From Rubripirellula sp. (GTDB lineage: Bacteria; Planctomycetota; Planctomycetia; Pirellulales; Pirellulaceae): 64,000 nt of DNA. The first letter of the stretch is position 1. Every line of letters starts with the position of its first letter. The translations under genes were made by a program, and so were the position numbers. A model generated the notes under the pieces. The model had not been told where the DNA came from, did not search any database, and worked only from the letters and a program-made list of their open reading frames with translations. Below, piece after piece: positions 48,118 to 59,103 of the stretch. The stretch covers positions 1 to 64,000 of the forward strand of contig JAQWPZ010000017.1 of assembly GCA_029245125.1 (NCBI GenBank), in the 5' to 3' direction.

Positions 48118-51100
48118 ATGCATCCCATGTTGACCCGTCTCCTCTCGATTCATTCGGGAACTCGCTTGGTCCAAGGTATTTTCTTGGCGACGCTCTTTGT
48201 CGGTGGCTTGCCCTGTCAAACGGTAAAAGCTGAACCGATCAGTTGGATGGAAGATTTTGCGCTGGCCGGCAATCGGGAGTCCAAGCTCGCTGAGTTGATC
48301 CCCGGTACAGATGATTATTACTTCTACCACTGCCTGCATTTTCAATCGACAGGCCAACTGGAGCGAAGCGAAACGATTCTTCGCGATTGGTTGGCGGAGC
48401 GGAAGGGACGTGAGACGCCATCGATCGCCGCCATGACCGATCGGCAGCGATTGCTGACTTATCAGCAGTCGCCTCAACGAACGATTGATCACCTCGTGCG
48501 GCGACTGGGAATCAAGCTGGATCACGCCCCTCCGGCAACCAAAAACCAGCGTCAATTCTCGAGTCAGTTGGACGAGGCAACGCTTCAAATTGATCGTTTG
48601 GTCAAAGAGGCTTTGCAGCGAAAAGATACAATTAAACCACGCGGTCTGCAGTATCTCGCCCAGCAGTTTCGTGCTGGGAAGACGGCTGGTATCTCGATCA
48701 GCTTGCGAGATTTCTTGAATCGTGTGAACGGCCCTTATGTTCTCGAGTTGGAACAACTGGTCGTCAAAGAGCTGCAGTCGCGACGGCCCAACGACCAGCG
48801 TTTTGGAGATTTAAAAGCACACGGATATTTGACCCTCGAGGAACTCGAAGCTGTTGCCGCTGGCGTTAAAGCAGTTGCCAGCAACGATAAATTTGTAGCT
48901 GCCAAGTTGCAACGCTTGCGGCCAAGTGCTGATCAAGATTTAAGTCAGCAGCCGGACATTCGCTTCGAGTATCTAAAGAGGGTCGAAGTTTACTTGAGGT
49001 CATTGCCTGCCAGTTACAACAGCATGAAGGCGGCTGCGACATTCCGTTTGCTGGAAGCCAATCTGACTCGTGGTATCTACGACCAAGAACTATTTGGTCG
49101 CTATTTGCGGCTACCAAGAGTCAGCCCGATTGTGGCTCCCGAGTGGATCCGCCAAGGCGGGCAGCGAGCGAATTTGAATGAAAATTTCATGGATGTCGCG
49201 ATGTTGCCGCCGATCGGTAACGAAGAACCTGTCGTGCGAAGACACCTCGAGCATTTCCTTCGTGATGCCGAGGATTTTGATGCGTTTAGCAAACAGCTAA
49301 AACCTGATTACCTTCGCACCGTATTTGCCGAAACCAAGTTGCTAAACGGGATAGGAGACGAACAGCAATGGTACAAAATGTTGTCGGGTTCACAGCGACA
49401 ATCGTTGCGTGACGCCGTGCAGGTTCGACTGTCGGATGAGAATCCGCGTCAGTTTGATCCCGCCCGCCCGACCGAATTGGTGCTCGATCTCAAGAATGTG
49501 CAGGAGCTTGTTGTTCGTGTCTACGAAATCAATACGTCGTCGTATTACCGAACCCATGACAAATTGGTTGATACAGATATTGATTTGGATGGGCTTTTGC
49601 CGACATATGAGCGCAAGATCAAATACTCACAACCTGCTGTTCAGCGGCATCGCGAGAAGATTGAACTGTCTGAAATGGAAGGTCGTGGAGTCTGGGTGGT
49701 GGACCTTGTCGGCAAAGGCGTTCGCGCTCGTGCTTTGATTCGCCGTGGTGGCATCAATTACGTGCAATCCGAAGATGCCAACGGGATGGTGTTTACGATC
49801 ATTGACGAGAACCAGCAACCCGTTCCCACGGCGACCATGTGGGTCGGTTCCAGACAGTTCGTTGCGGATGACCGTGGTCGAATCATGCTGCCACCAGTTT
49901 CTGAACGCGTCGATCGTCGAGCCATCATTAGCGATGGGCAGATTGCCAGCCAAATTAAGTTTCGCCACTTGAGTGAGACCTATCGATTGTTAGCAGGAAT
50001 GCACCTCGACCGGACCCAGTTGCAAAGTGGCGGGCAAGCGGAGCTGTTAGTCCGCCCCCAATTGCTGCTCGGTTCGACACCAATCGCAGTAAAAACTTTG
50101 ACCGATGTGAGCGTAATGCTTTCCGCAGTTGATTTGGATGGCGTCTCCACGACGCACCAAGTCGATGGACTGGAATTAAATCAGGCTGGTGAACTTGTGA
50201 TTCCGATGCGGGTACCGACGCGGCTATCGAACTTAAACGCAACATTGACAGGGAAGATCGATGGTTTGGCTGATGGGAAACAACGCACGCTGAGTGCGAG
50301 TCGTCGTTGGGATATCGCTGGGATCCGGCGTACCAGCTTCGCCTACGATGCATTTCTCACTCGCGACGGTGAAGAATTTGTGTTGGAGATTCGCGGACGC
50401 AACGGCGAACTCGTTCCTCGTGCGACCGCGTCGGTGCAGTTGACAACCAACGTCCGGTCTGCCGTTGTTGAACAAACATTGCAGTCTGACGAGACCGGTC
50501 GCATTCGCCTGGGCAAACTCACGGGTGCCACCTCAATATCCTACATGCTACCCGGCGGTACTCGGCATGAGCGAGACTTGATTCTCAATCAGGTGCGATG
50601 GCCAGATGTGATCCACACCAGCGACGACCGACCGGTCCAACTGTCATTGGTTATTTCTGCCGAGCAAGCGTCCGAACGTTATCGGTTAATAGAGTTGCGT
50701 GATGGTGTCTATCGAAAAGATTTCAGTGAGAATCTGGCGTTTGCCGAGGGATTGCTGACCATCGAGTCATTGCCGGGTGGTGACTATCAATTGATTGATC
50801 TTCAGCGGGGCACCAATCGACGCGTGATTGTCGTGGAAGGTCCGGAGCACAGTTCGGTTGCCACTGGTTATGTCCGTCAACGCGAAATGTCACCAGCCGT
50901 TCCGCTTGGTATCGCATCGATCACTCGTGACGAGTCAGGGTTGAAAATTCAGTTGTCGGGGCAGACGCAATTAGCTCGTGTTCATCTGTATGGCTCGCGA
51001 TTTCTTGAGCAAAACTCGCCGATTGGACAACTCTATCAACCATTGCCGGGGCTCGATGGACGGAGGGTGGTTTGGCCGCGATCTGGCTACGTTAGCGACC

Positions 51101-54100
51101 TTCGATTGGGTGACGAATACCAGTATGTCTTGCGTCGAAAGTACGCCAATAAGTATCCGGGCGTGATGCTCCCTCAACCCAGTGTGATCCTGAATCCCTG
51201 GGCGACGGAGGATACCGCGAATGAATCCCAGATGGCGCGGCCTGGTCAATCACCTCCGAGTTCCGCAGCGCGGGAGGGAATAATGGAGATGGCCGCTGAC
51301 GCCGAAGACCGCATGCGTCAGACGCCAGCGACGACGTCCGATTATGACTTCCTGGCCGATGCAGGCGTCGTGTTAGCAAATTTGCGACCGGACGAGAATG
51401 GAATCGTCACGGTGCCGGCCGAGGCGATCAAGGATTTACCGATTTTGCAAATCGTTGCTTGCGATCCCATCACGATCTTGCAGCGGGCGGTGACTGATTC
51501 GCTGCAGGAAATCGAGACGGTCGATTTGCGGCTGGCGAAGTCGCTGCAGTCGGAAATCCCGTACTCGTTCCGCCGCGGTGTTTCGGTTGCGTCGAAAGAT
51601 CAGCCATTGGACTTGGAGAGCCTTGGCTCAGCACAATTGCAGGTTTACTCCTCCGTTGCCGACCTGTGGAAGCTTTACAAGACCTTGGTGAACGATCCTC
51701 GGATGAATGAATTCGATGAACTGGCCAGTTGGCATACGTTGGAAGATGACGCAAAACTCAATGCTTACTCCCGTTTGGCAAGCCATGAACTGCATCTGTT
51801 CCTGTACTTCCACGACCGGTCGTTTTTTTGTCAGGTTGTTTCGCCTTATATGAACAACAAAAAAGAGAAGCAATTTGTCGATCGATGGTTGCTGGACGAA
51901 CCTCTCGATCGCTACGCGACTCTTTGGCAATACAACCAACTCAATGCAGCTGAACGTGCGTTGTTGGCGATTCGCCTGCCCGATGTGCGTGCCAGTGTGC
52001 GTCGCGAACTTCTCGAGACCGTTGCTAGTCGCGACGAAGATTACGCCGCCGTTCGAAAAGGGATCGAAAGTGCATTGAAGTCAGGGAATTTTGATGCGAG
52101 TGCAAAATCAAGCCTGATGACAGATAACCAGTTACTTTCGTTGGGCGATGAAAAGGTTCAGTCTGATTCGAGCGATTGGTATTCTGACAATAATCGAGGC
52201 CTTCGGAAAATGGGTCGGCGGTCAAGTGCGGCGGCGAAGCAAGCTGGCCGTGGTGCCATGCCCGCGGAGGGGGCCTCCATTTTCGGTATGCGAATGGAGA
52301 TGGCGTTGGGTGGTGGAGGACGAGCGGCCTTCTTTCGCAATCTTGATGCCACCAAGCAGTGGGCTGAGAGTCAATGGGATCGCGTTCGCACAGTCGGTGG
52401 CCCTGTTCCGGTCAGCTTGATCGGTACAAATGCATTCTGGGCCGATGTCGCCCAACGAGAACCCAATCAGTCGTTGGTGTCGAGTTATCTGCTTCGGCCG
52501 ATCGAAAATCGGCATGCCGCACTCATTGCACTCGCGATGAGTGGTTTGCCGTTAAGTCCTGGCGAAGTCGGGCTGCCAACGGAGCCTGATCAGGATTACG
52601 CACCCGAACACGCGGTGGCAGTCGTGACCAAACGGTTGCAGCGACTCGAGCTAGCTGATCAGCAAAGTAGTGTTCTGATTGGGCAACGCTTTGATTCGAC
52701 GAATGGCGAGAGCAATCGCAGTCGTTCAGAACAACCGGTGGAGCCGAAAGAGTATTTGATTGGCCAGGCATACCGAGGCCAGGTCGTGGTCAGTAATCCA
52801 ACGGCTCAACGGCGGGTGGTCGACGTGTTTTGGCAGTTGCCGGCGGGCAGCCTGCCATTGGCTGGAAAACGCGTCACCGACAGCCAAACTCTCACGCTTG
52901 AACCATTCGCAGTCCAAGCGATTCAGTATGAGTTTTACTTTCCTGTGGCCGGCGCGTTCACTCACTACCCAGCCACAGTGGCAAGTGAAGGAATGTTGGT
53001 CGCTCAAGCTGAACCAAGGCAGTTTCAAGCAGTTGAGACGTTATCAAAACAGCAGGCTATCACCTGGGAGCAGATTGCCGAGGTGGGGAATGCAGACCAG
53101 ATCAAAACATTTTTACAGGAGGCGAATCTCCGTGAAATCGATTGGATGAAAGTCGCCCATCGAATGAAAGATCAGCAGGTTTATCAGGTGGTTACTGAAG
53201 TGCTACGCGAGTCTCGATTGCCAATCGGGCCATTGTGGGCATACGGCTTTCATCATCGAGATGAAGGTGCGATGAGAGATTTCTTAGCACTTCGTGACGA
53301 TTTGGCTATGCGTACCGGTCCCGTTTTGGATAGTCCTTTGATGCAGGTCCGACCCGTGGAACGCCGCTTTCACGAGCTGCTGGAATTCTCGCCGTTGGTT
53401 CGAGCCCGGATTCATCGTTTGGGTCAACAAGATGAAATCTTGAACCCCACTTTTCATAGACAGTATGAAAACTTTGTGCGGATGCTTGGATTCTCGGCTG
53501 ACATTCCTGGTGATGAACGATTGGTCCTCGCTTACTACCTGTTGATTCAGAATCGCATAAGTGAGTCGATTGAACAGTTTCAGGACGTTGACCGAGCAAA
53601 GCTGAATGAACATCTGCAATATGATTATCTGGACGCCTACTTAGCGATGCATCAAGGTCAGTATGATCGTGCTGAGAAAATCGCGAGCCAGTATTCCGAT
53701 CACCGAATACCACGCTGGAATCAGCGTTTCGGTCAAGTGGTCGCGCAATTGCGTCAGCAACGTGATCTGAATCAAACTGAAAAATTGGTTTCGCTTGAGG
53801 ATGCAGCAGATAAGAATCCGATCGCTGAAGGCTCTGGAGACTTGGCAGTGCTCGATCGTGAGCAACGACAAGCAGCAGCTGCCGATGAGCAACCCGAAGT
53901 CATCGTCCGTGTTGAAGGGGACGAATTGCGAATCAATCATCGACGGGCCAAAGAGGTGACTGTCAATTTTTACGGTGTTGATCTGGAATTGCTCTTCAGT
54001 AAAGCACCATTCGTTCGCGAGGATTTGCAACGGATGGCAATGGTCCGTCCTTCGCAATCTGAAACTGTGCAGTTTGACGCATCCAACGGTGTCGCTACTT

Positions 54101-54465
54101 ACGCACTGGACGATGGTTTGCGTCGACAGACTTTGTTGATTGAGGTAATAGCAGGAGCGTCGCGGTCCACTGCCTTGTACTACGGCGGCGACGTCACGAC
54201 CTACATTTCCGAAAGCTTCGGGCAGTTGCAGACAAGTGATTCGGCTTCTGGTCGACCCATCGCTGCGGCGTATGTGAAAGTGTATGCGAAGTACCCCAAT
54301 GGACAGTCGCGCTTCTACAAAGACGGTTACACCGATGGTCGTGGGCGTTTTGACTACGCAAGTATCAGCGCGGCTGGTGCGCAGGGTGCGACAAGATTTG
54401 CTATTTTGGTGATGAGTGATGAAAAAGGAGCAACTCTTCACGACATCGCAGCACCAAACCAATGA
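48118..54465 (+). CDS. Giant secreted protein with MG/Ig-like (alpha-2-macroglobulin-reminiscent) and helical regions
   Basis: 2115-aa single ORF; signal MLTRLLSIHSGTRLVQGIFLATLFVGGLPCQTVKA; repeated beta-domain segments; C-terminal beta domain (GRPIAAAYVKVYAKYPNGQSRFYKDGYTDGRGRFDY); no thioester (CxEQ) seen. Confidence 0.65.
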   Translation: MHPMLTRLLSIHSGTRLVQGIFLATLFVGGLPCQTVKAEPISWMEDFALAGNRESKLAELIPGTDDYYFYHCLHFQSTGQLERSETILRDWLAERKGRETPSIAAMTDRQRLLTYQQSPQRTIDHLVRRLGIKLDHAPPATKNQRQFSSQLDEATLQIDRLVKEALQRKDTIKPRGLQYLAQQFRAGKTAGISISLRDFLNRVNGPYVLELEQLVVKELQSRRPNDQRFGDLKAHGYLTLEELEAVAAGVKAVASNDKFVAAKLQRLRPSADQDLSQQPDIRFEYLKRVEVYLRSLPASYNSMKAAATFRLLEANLTRGIYDQELFGRYLRLPRVSPIVAPEWIRQGGQRANLNENFMDVAMLPPIGNEEPVVRRHLEHFLRDAEDFDAFSKQLKPDYLRTVFAETKLLNGIGDEQQWYKMLSGSQRQSLRDAVQVRLSDENPRQFDPARPTELVLDLKNVQELVVRVYEINTSSYYRTHDKLVDTDIDLDGLLPTYERKIKYSQPAVQRHREKIELSEMEGRGVWVVDLVGKGVRARALIRRGGINYVQSEDANGMVFTIIDENQQPVPTATMWVGSRQFVADDRGRIMLPPVSERVDRRAIISDGQIASQIKFRHLSETYRLLAGMHLDRTQLQSGGQAELLVRPQLLLGSTPIAVKTLTDVSVMLSAVDLDGVSTTHQVDGLELNQAGELVIPMRVPTRLSNLNATLTGKIDGLADGKQRTLSASRRWDIAGIRRTSFAYDAFLTRDGEEFVLEIRGRNGELVPRATASVQLTTNVRSAVVEQTLQSDETGRIRLGKLTGATSISYMLPGGTRHERDLILNQVRWPDVIHTSDDRPVQLSLVISAEQASERYRLIELRDGVYRKDFSENLAFAEGLLTIESLPGGDYQLIDLQRGTNRRVIVVEGPEHSSVATGYVRQREMSPAVPLGIASITRDESGLKIQLSGQTQLARVHLYGSRFLEQNSPIGQLYQPLPGLDGRRVVWPRSGYVSDLRLGDEYQYVLRRKYANKYPGVMLPQPSVILNPWATEDTANESQMARPGQSPPSSAAREGIMEMAADAEDRMRQTPATTSDYDFLADAGVVLANLRPDENGIVTVPAEAIKDLPILQIVACDPITILQRAVTDSLQEIETVDLRLAKSLQSEIPYSFRRGVSVASKDQPLDLESLGSAQLQVYSSVADLWKLYKTLVNDPRMNEFDELASWHTLEDDAKLNAYSRLASHELHLFLYFHDRSFFCQVVSPYMNNKKEKQFVDRWLLDEPLDRYATLWQYNQLNAAERALLAIRLPDVRASVRRELLETVASRDEDYAAVRKGIESALKSGNFDASAKSSLMTDNQLLSLGDEKVQSDSSDWYSDNNRGLRKMGRRSSAAAKQAGRGAMPAEGASIFGMRMEMALGGGGRAAFFRNLDATKQWAESQWDRVRTVGGPVPVSLIGTNAFWADVAQREPNQSLVSSYLLRPIENRHAALIALAMSGLPLSPGEVGLPTEPDQDYAPEHAVAVVTKRLQRLELADQQSSVLIGQRFDSTNGESNRSRSEQPVEPKEYLIGQAYRGQVVVSNPTAQRRVVDVFWQLPAGSLPLAGKRVTDSQTLTLEPFAVQAIQYEFYFPVAGAFTHYPATVASEGMLVAQAEPRQFQAVETLSKQQAITWEQIAEVGNADQIKTFLQEANLREIDWMKVAHRMKDQQVYQVVTEVLRESRLPIGPLWAYGFHHRDEGAMRDFLALRDDLAMRTGPVLDSPLMQVRPVERRFHELLEFSPLVRARIHRLGQQDEILNPTFHRQYENFVRMLGFSADIPGDERLVLAYYLLIQNRISESIEQFQDVDRAKLNEHLQYDYLDAYLAMHQGQYDRAEKIASQYSDHRIPRWNQRFGQVVAQLRQQRDLNQTEKLVSLEDAADKNPIAEGSGDLAVLDREQRQAAAADEQPEVIVRVEGDELRINHRRAKEVTVNFYGVDLELLFSKAPFVREDLQRMAMVRPSQSETVQFDASNGVATYALDDGLRRQTLLIEVIAGASRSTALYYGGDVTTYISESFGQLQTSDSASGRPIAAAYVKVYAKYPNGQSRFYKDGYTDGRGRFDYASISAAGAQGATRFAILVMSDEKGATLHDIAAPNQ

Positions 54466-55574
54466 TCAGAATCCGATTCAAAGACGCGCCGATCCGTATT
54501 TCCTGGGATCAACGTATCGCCCGAGATCACCGGATGAAAATGATGCGTTCGATGTTCATGTGTTCGATTGGCTTGCTGTTGATGACGGCCCAGGCCGCGC
54601 ATGCCCAGCAATTCGAGCTGTCAGATTCGACGGGGAGGCGTGTTGGAGTCGCCGAGTTGTCTCGCAGCGGGTTGTCCGTGCAACAAGCAGCTGGCAATCA
54701 GATCCGCTATCGACGTGCGATTGACTATGATTCCTCTGATGGTCAGTTCATTGGGTTCTTTCACCGACGGACGGCGCGCGCGCTGCGTTTCCCGATGACG
54801 GGACGGGGCCGATTGTTTTTAGCCGACTTAAATCAACCGGTGCCTCGATTTCTCGGCACGGGACGATTTGTTCGTCCCCTTGTGGGACCGCCTGATCCTT
54901 GGATCATTCATCCCCATGCTGGGCCTTGGCCGACGACACCATTGGTTTACGGCTACGATCTGGCACCCCATCTTGATCCGTCAATCATTGGCTTCCAGCG
55001 AGCTGAGCCGTTGCGTCGATCGTACCTGGTGGAATCGCAAACAGTAGCCAACCCGCCATTGCCGCCGGTCGAAGTGCAATTGTTCAATGATGGCGCACGG
55101 GACATTCAAGTGCAGGTCAACGATTTGATTGAACCTGGCAAGCGACAGGCGATGCGGATTCAGCCGCAGACGGCCGTGATCGTCAAACTTCAGCGAGATC
55201 CCGGTGGCCAGGAGATTAAACGCTACAAGGTTTATCTTGGGTACGGTGAGTGGACAACACGCGAAACGACCTACCCGGTTCCCTCACCTACCCGATACGA
55301 GATTGTCGTCCACGAATGGACGATGCAATCGATCGCCATTGATCGAACGGGTAAGAGTCCTAATAAAATCGAAGACGTTCAGTACCAGGGACGCGGCATC
55401 GGGCGGTTTTTACTGCCACCTGGGGATCAATTACAAGCGGGCGTCATCGGGGTCTATTCAGCGGCCCAGCGTCAAGGCAATCAGGGAACGGTTGCCCCCA
55501 TTCTGCCGCAGGAGCGATCTTCGGCCGGGCAGTTGTCGCCACTGGAGCGGGTGTTGCTAGAAACGCAAAGATGA
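54462..55574 (+). CDS. Secreted hypothetical protein co-transcribed with the 2115-aa giant
   Basis: 370 aa; 4-bp overlap with the giant; signal-like MMRSMFMCSIGLLLMTAQAAHAQQ (alternative ATG at 54534). Confidence 0.65.
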   Translation: MIRIRFKDAPIRISWDQRIARDHRMKMMRSMFMCSIGLLLMTAQAAHAQQFELSDSTGRRVGVAELSRSGLSVQQAAGNQIRYRRAIDYDSSDGQFIGFFHRRTARALRFPMTGRGRLFLADLNQPVPRFLGTGRFVRPLVGPPDPWIIHPHAGPWPTTPLVYGYDLAPHLDPSIIGFQRAEPLRRSYLVESQTVANPPLPPVEVQLFNDGARDIQVQVNDLIEPGKRQAMRIQPQTAVIVKLQRDPGGQEIKRYKVYLGYGEWTTRETTYPVPSPTRYEIVVHEWTMQSIAIDRTGKSPNKIEDVQYQGRGIGRFLLPPGDQLQAGVIGVYSAAQRQGNQGTVAPILPQERSSAGQLSPLERVLLETQR

Positions 55575-55674
55575 AGCGTCCTTCGCGGCAAGAGAATTGC
55601 GTCGCCAGCCGCTTGATGAACACGCCAATCGGATTTTTGCCGACTTGGGATTGGGTCGGTTTGACCACGACGCG

Positions 55675-57657
55675 TCAGACTTTGCGGATGAAGGTTTCGG
55701 CGTAACTGCGTACTTCTTGGCCATTGAGAACATGAACGCGTCTCAATTGTTGAACTTGTTCATCACTGAATGAGCCGAGTGGGACATGGATGAGTTGCTT
55801 CTTGTAGCGGCGGGCCAACCTCCGCCATCCACCTCCGGGTGGAAGCGAAGAAACGAGTGCGATTTGGCGACCGCTGGAATACATGCAGGCAGCCGCAATC
55901 AGCCTTTCTTCAAGTGTCTCGGTGTAGTCCAGTCTGGGGTCGGTCCAGACATCCGGAATATCGACCGGCGGATACAAAAACATGGCGCCACCGTAAATAC
56001 TGCACCCAATGCCGGGGCCGACCATTTCGTCCTGAAAGTTGGTGGCGTACAACGCCAAGGTCGATTCTTGTTTATGCTCTGCAAACCAAGTGCTTCGCCA
56101 GGGGTAATCACGTGGATCTGCCGGTGAATCGAACAGCATGACGCAGGCATCCAAGGTGCCGCGACTTGGTGGGACGACTTTGACATAAATTTGGTGTTCG
56201 TACCAATGACGCAGGGTGTCGCGAATGTCGATCCCGTCTTTTACGCTTGTCGTGAACTTCTCTGTCCGCGCCAAGTCGTTACCAACGATTGCCCTGGCCC
56301 GTTCAAAAACGCGAGTCCGGAAGTTCTCGATTCGATCATCTTCTGGGGGATAGCTGCATTGGCTGTGTGGGTTCCATTTGTACTTCCAACGGCTTTGCTC
56401 ATAGCGTGATGGTCGCCGTTGTAATTTGACGGTGCACCATGTCATCGGTGGACTGGGGAGTCGGCTAACTAGCGAAACAATATCGCCGTTGGGTAAGCGA
56501 GCCTGGTCGATGCCGAGTGTGACCTCGTCTAATTCGTCCTGTTCGATTGCTCCTTCGGCGTACTGGTACTGGTTTGCCAGTTCAGCCACGTGTAACGCAA
56601 ACTGATCACCTAGGATTTGCTGAGCCGCCGTGACGATGGTGATTAGATCGGGTGTTAAACGACGATGGATTAGAGATAGGTTGCGAATGTATTGAAGGCA
56701 TTTCGATAAATGGTGTTGGGTGACTTTTCTTGCTTGATTCCCAAATTCTTGGAGATAGCTTTGCCGGGCGGCAATCAATAGTTCCTTCACGCCATCAATC
56801 TGCAGGTCATCATCGTCTTCCAATTCTGATCTTGCTCGTTCATACAGTGAAGTAATGAACGGCAACTCGCCGAATAGGAACATGAGGGTTCGGTCTTCAA
56901 CAGCGTGACGAACCGGTGTAGCCACCTCCTCGTGTTCGGGCAACTCAATGGTGGCCGCTGCTTCGCTGCGTGACGAAGAGCTGGTGTTCGAACTCAATTC
57001 GCTGTACGCCTCGCGTATCCACGGCCAATGCAACAGGCTGGTTACGAACAAAATGTTGTCGTACCGTTGCTCCAATTCAATCAGTCGTTGCGCCATGTGG
57101 ACCATGCGGTCTTCGGTTTGGCGGTCAGGGGGCCGAGTGATACTGGGAAGTACCGCAGCGGCAAAACGTTCTGGTGAGACATGTCGAACGGCGAATGGAT
57201 CTGGCATGACCGTGGCGTAGGGTCTGAAATGATTGGATTCCAGATCAATGTATTCGCGAGGAACATGCTCTCCCATCGCGGCGCGAATCGCCATGATCAC
57301 ACCCTGGCAGGGGTCGACGGGAACATAGCTGATGGCATTTGATTCCAAGTCCTCGTCGCTGTTTTCCGGCTGATGCGGATCTTGGTTCCAAGGAATCGAT
57401 TCCCATGACTCATTGGATGCACCGAAGGGATCTGCCGGTGGCTGGATGACAATCGACGGACGAGGCAATTCAAGGACTGCTTCTTCGACACCGTCGCGAA
57501 AGGAGTGTGGCAAAGGTACCGCGACGCAGTCGAATGATTGTTCCAGCATCCAGCGACGAACCGTAAGTGCGAATTGCCCGCTGCCGTGAATCACTGGTAG
57601 CAGCGATACATGGGAACCGATTTTTAATAAGTCGGGAACTGACGGATGTGTGGTCAC
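55675..57657 (-). CDS. Large cytosolic protein of unknown function (possible TraB/ChaN-like N-terminus)
   Basis: 660-aa ORF; no signal peptide; SHVSLLPVIHGSGQFALTVRRWMLEQSFDCVAVPLPHSF...; no confident domain. Confidence 0.55.
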   Translation of the reverse strand: MTTHPSVPDLLKIGSHVSLLPVIHGSGQFALTVRRWMLEQSFDCVAVPLPHSFRDGVEEAVLELPRPSIVIQPPADPFGASNESWESIPWNQDPHQPENSDEDLESNAISYVPVDPCQGVIMAIRAAMGEHVPREYIDLESNHFRPYATVMPDPFAVRHVSPERFAAAVLPSITRPPDRQTEDRMVHMAQRLIELEQRYDNILFVTSLLHWPWIREAYSELSSNTSSSSRSEAAATIELPEHEEVATPVRHAVEDRTLMFLFGELPFITSLYERARSELEDDDDLQIDGVKELLIAARQSYLQEFGNQARKVTQHHLSKCLQYIRNLSLIHRRLTPDLITIVTAAQQILGDQFALHVAELANQYQYAEGAIEQDELDEVTLGIDQARLPNGDIVSLVSRLPSPPMTWCTVKLQRRPSRYEQSRWKYKWNPHSQCSYPPEDDRIENFRTRVFERARAIVGNDLARTEKFTTSVKDGIDIRDTLRHWYEHQIYVKVVPPSRGTLDACVMLFDSPADPRDYPWRSTWFAEHKQESTLALYATNFQDEMVGPGIGCSIYGGAMFLYPPVDIPDVWTDPRLDYTETLEERLIAAACMYSSGRQIALVSSLPPGGGWRRLARRYKKQLIHVPLGSFSDEQVQQLRRVHVLNGQEVRSYAETFIRKV

Positions 57658-57964
57658 GAGAGGTTCGCTTTAGGCCCTGAAGATTGTTTGCGGACCTTAT
57701 TGTAGGAAGGTCGGCTGATTCAGGCGAGTTGTTGTCAAGCCGTTTCGGGACGTGCACAGGTTCTCTACTTCGTTCAATCGCCAAGCAAACCGGGGAATCG
57801 ACAAGATTTGAGAGTGTGGCGAAAGCAGTCACCTGCCTCACTAGACGCCCTGCTCAGCAACGAATGAAATTCGGCAAGGAGCAAGATTTCTGCGTCATGA
57901 TGTGGCGGTAAAAATGGCTGTTTATGACGGTGCAACGGCTTGCCTTGGCAGCAGTGGCGTCGAG

Positions 57965-59023
57965 TTAGTGCTCCAGCAGGAACTTGACCGTCATCTCCAC
58001 CGACTTATCGTCATTCATTAGGAAGCTATGCAGGACAGGAACGATCTCCAAGGACTCGGAACCATCCAGCTTTGCTTCATCGACACTGACAACGAAGTCA
58101 CTGCTTCCATCGACTAAAGGGTTTGTGATGGGCAGGCCGGAAACATCACCGGCAATGATCATGAAGGGAAAGGGTGGTGTTGCTAGTTCTGTGACAAAGG
58201 TTTCCCATTGGGGTCCCAGTTCCAAACCGCCTTGGCCAGTCAGCCATCCGTAGAGGCCAGTAGGAGCAAGTCGCCGTGAGATGGCAGCGCCCTGGTTCGG
58301 TGGACCCAGCATGACCATCGAATGGCAGCGATCCAACAGATGATGTGGGTCATCATGCTGCAATCGCCCGATCAAGTGTCGCACGACGATGTTGCCCATG
58401 CTGTGCCCAACAAAGCTGAACTGTGTGTTGGCTGGCAGGTCTTCCAGAACTTCCTGAAGTGCTGCACTGTGGTTGGCGATTGATTCGCGAGTGCTGGCGT
58501 ATGCAAAGCGAATGACATCCGGACGTCCCTCTTTGGCCATTGCCGTTGCAATAGGTTTCATGGAGTGATGAGTACGCATCAGTCCATGTAGCAAAACGGT
58601 GTAGTGTTTTGGTTTGGCCAGCACGCCTGGATTTGGTTTCAATTTGTCAAGAATCTTGTGGCATTGTTGCTCGGAGCCCCAACCCCTTCTGACATCACTC
58701 GGGTCGAGAACACGCCAATGTTCGGTCAACGCATTCTGTTGGACTCGATAGCCATCCCGGTAGCAATGATCCGTCCACAACTGGGTCCCGCCGCCAGTCT
58801 TCAATGCCAAGTTGAAGCGTGGGGTGGTCGCAGCTGCTGTTTTGTTTTCCTGGTCTTTCTTTTCTTGCTCGTTATTTTTGGGGTCTGCCAAGGTCTTCTC
58901 CTCACCGGCAATTTGCGAATCATCCGCACGAAGTCGTCGGCTGCGGTTGAAATGGCCCAGGCCCGAGGTGATGGCGAACATCAATCCCATTACGATCAGT
59001 TTGCTTGGAATGGACAGTCTCAT
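57965..59023 (-). CDS. Alpha/beta hydrolase (lipase-like), membrane-anchored or secreted
   Basis: HYTVLLHGLMRTHHSMKPIATAMAKEG...FSFVGHSMGNIVVRHLIGRL (GHSMGN elbow). Confidence 0.85.
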   Translation of the reverse strand: MRLSIPSKLIVMGLMFAITSGLGHFNRSRRLRADDSQIAGEEKTLADPKNNEQEKKDQENKTAAATTPRFNLALKTGGGTQLWTDHCYRDGYRVQQNALTEHWRVLDPSDVRRGWGSEQQCHKILDKLKPNPGVLAKPKHYTVLLHGLMRTHHSMKPIATAMAKEGRPDVIRFAYASTRESIANHSAALQEVLEDLPANTQFSFVGHSMGNIVVRHLIGRLQHDDPHHLLDRCHSMVMLGPPNQGAAISRRLAPTGLYGWLTGQGGLELGPQWETFVTELATPPFPFMIIAGDVSGLPITNPLVDGSSDFVVSVDEAKLDGSESLEIVPVLHSFLMNDDKSVEMTVKFLLEH

Positions 59024-59103
59024 GGGCTAGGTCACGGTCGATGGGTGTGGTGGAAAATCGTCAGCATGGAAAGAAGAGCCCGAAAAGCTGACAGCGCTTC
59101 GTA

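Noticed and set aside
53641-54462. Minus-strand 273-aa ORF inside the giant gene
   Set aside because: Antisense to a long, codon-consistent ORF; Cys/His-rich, no domain features.
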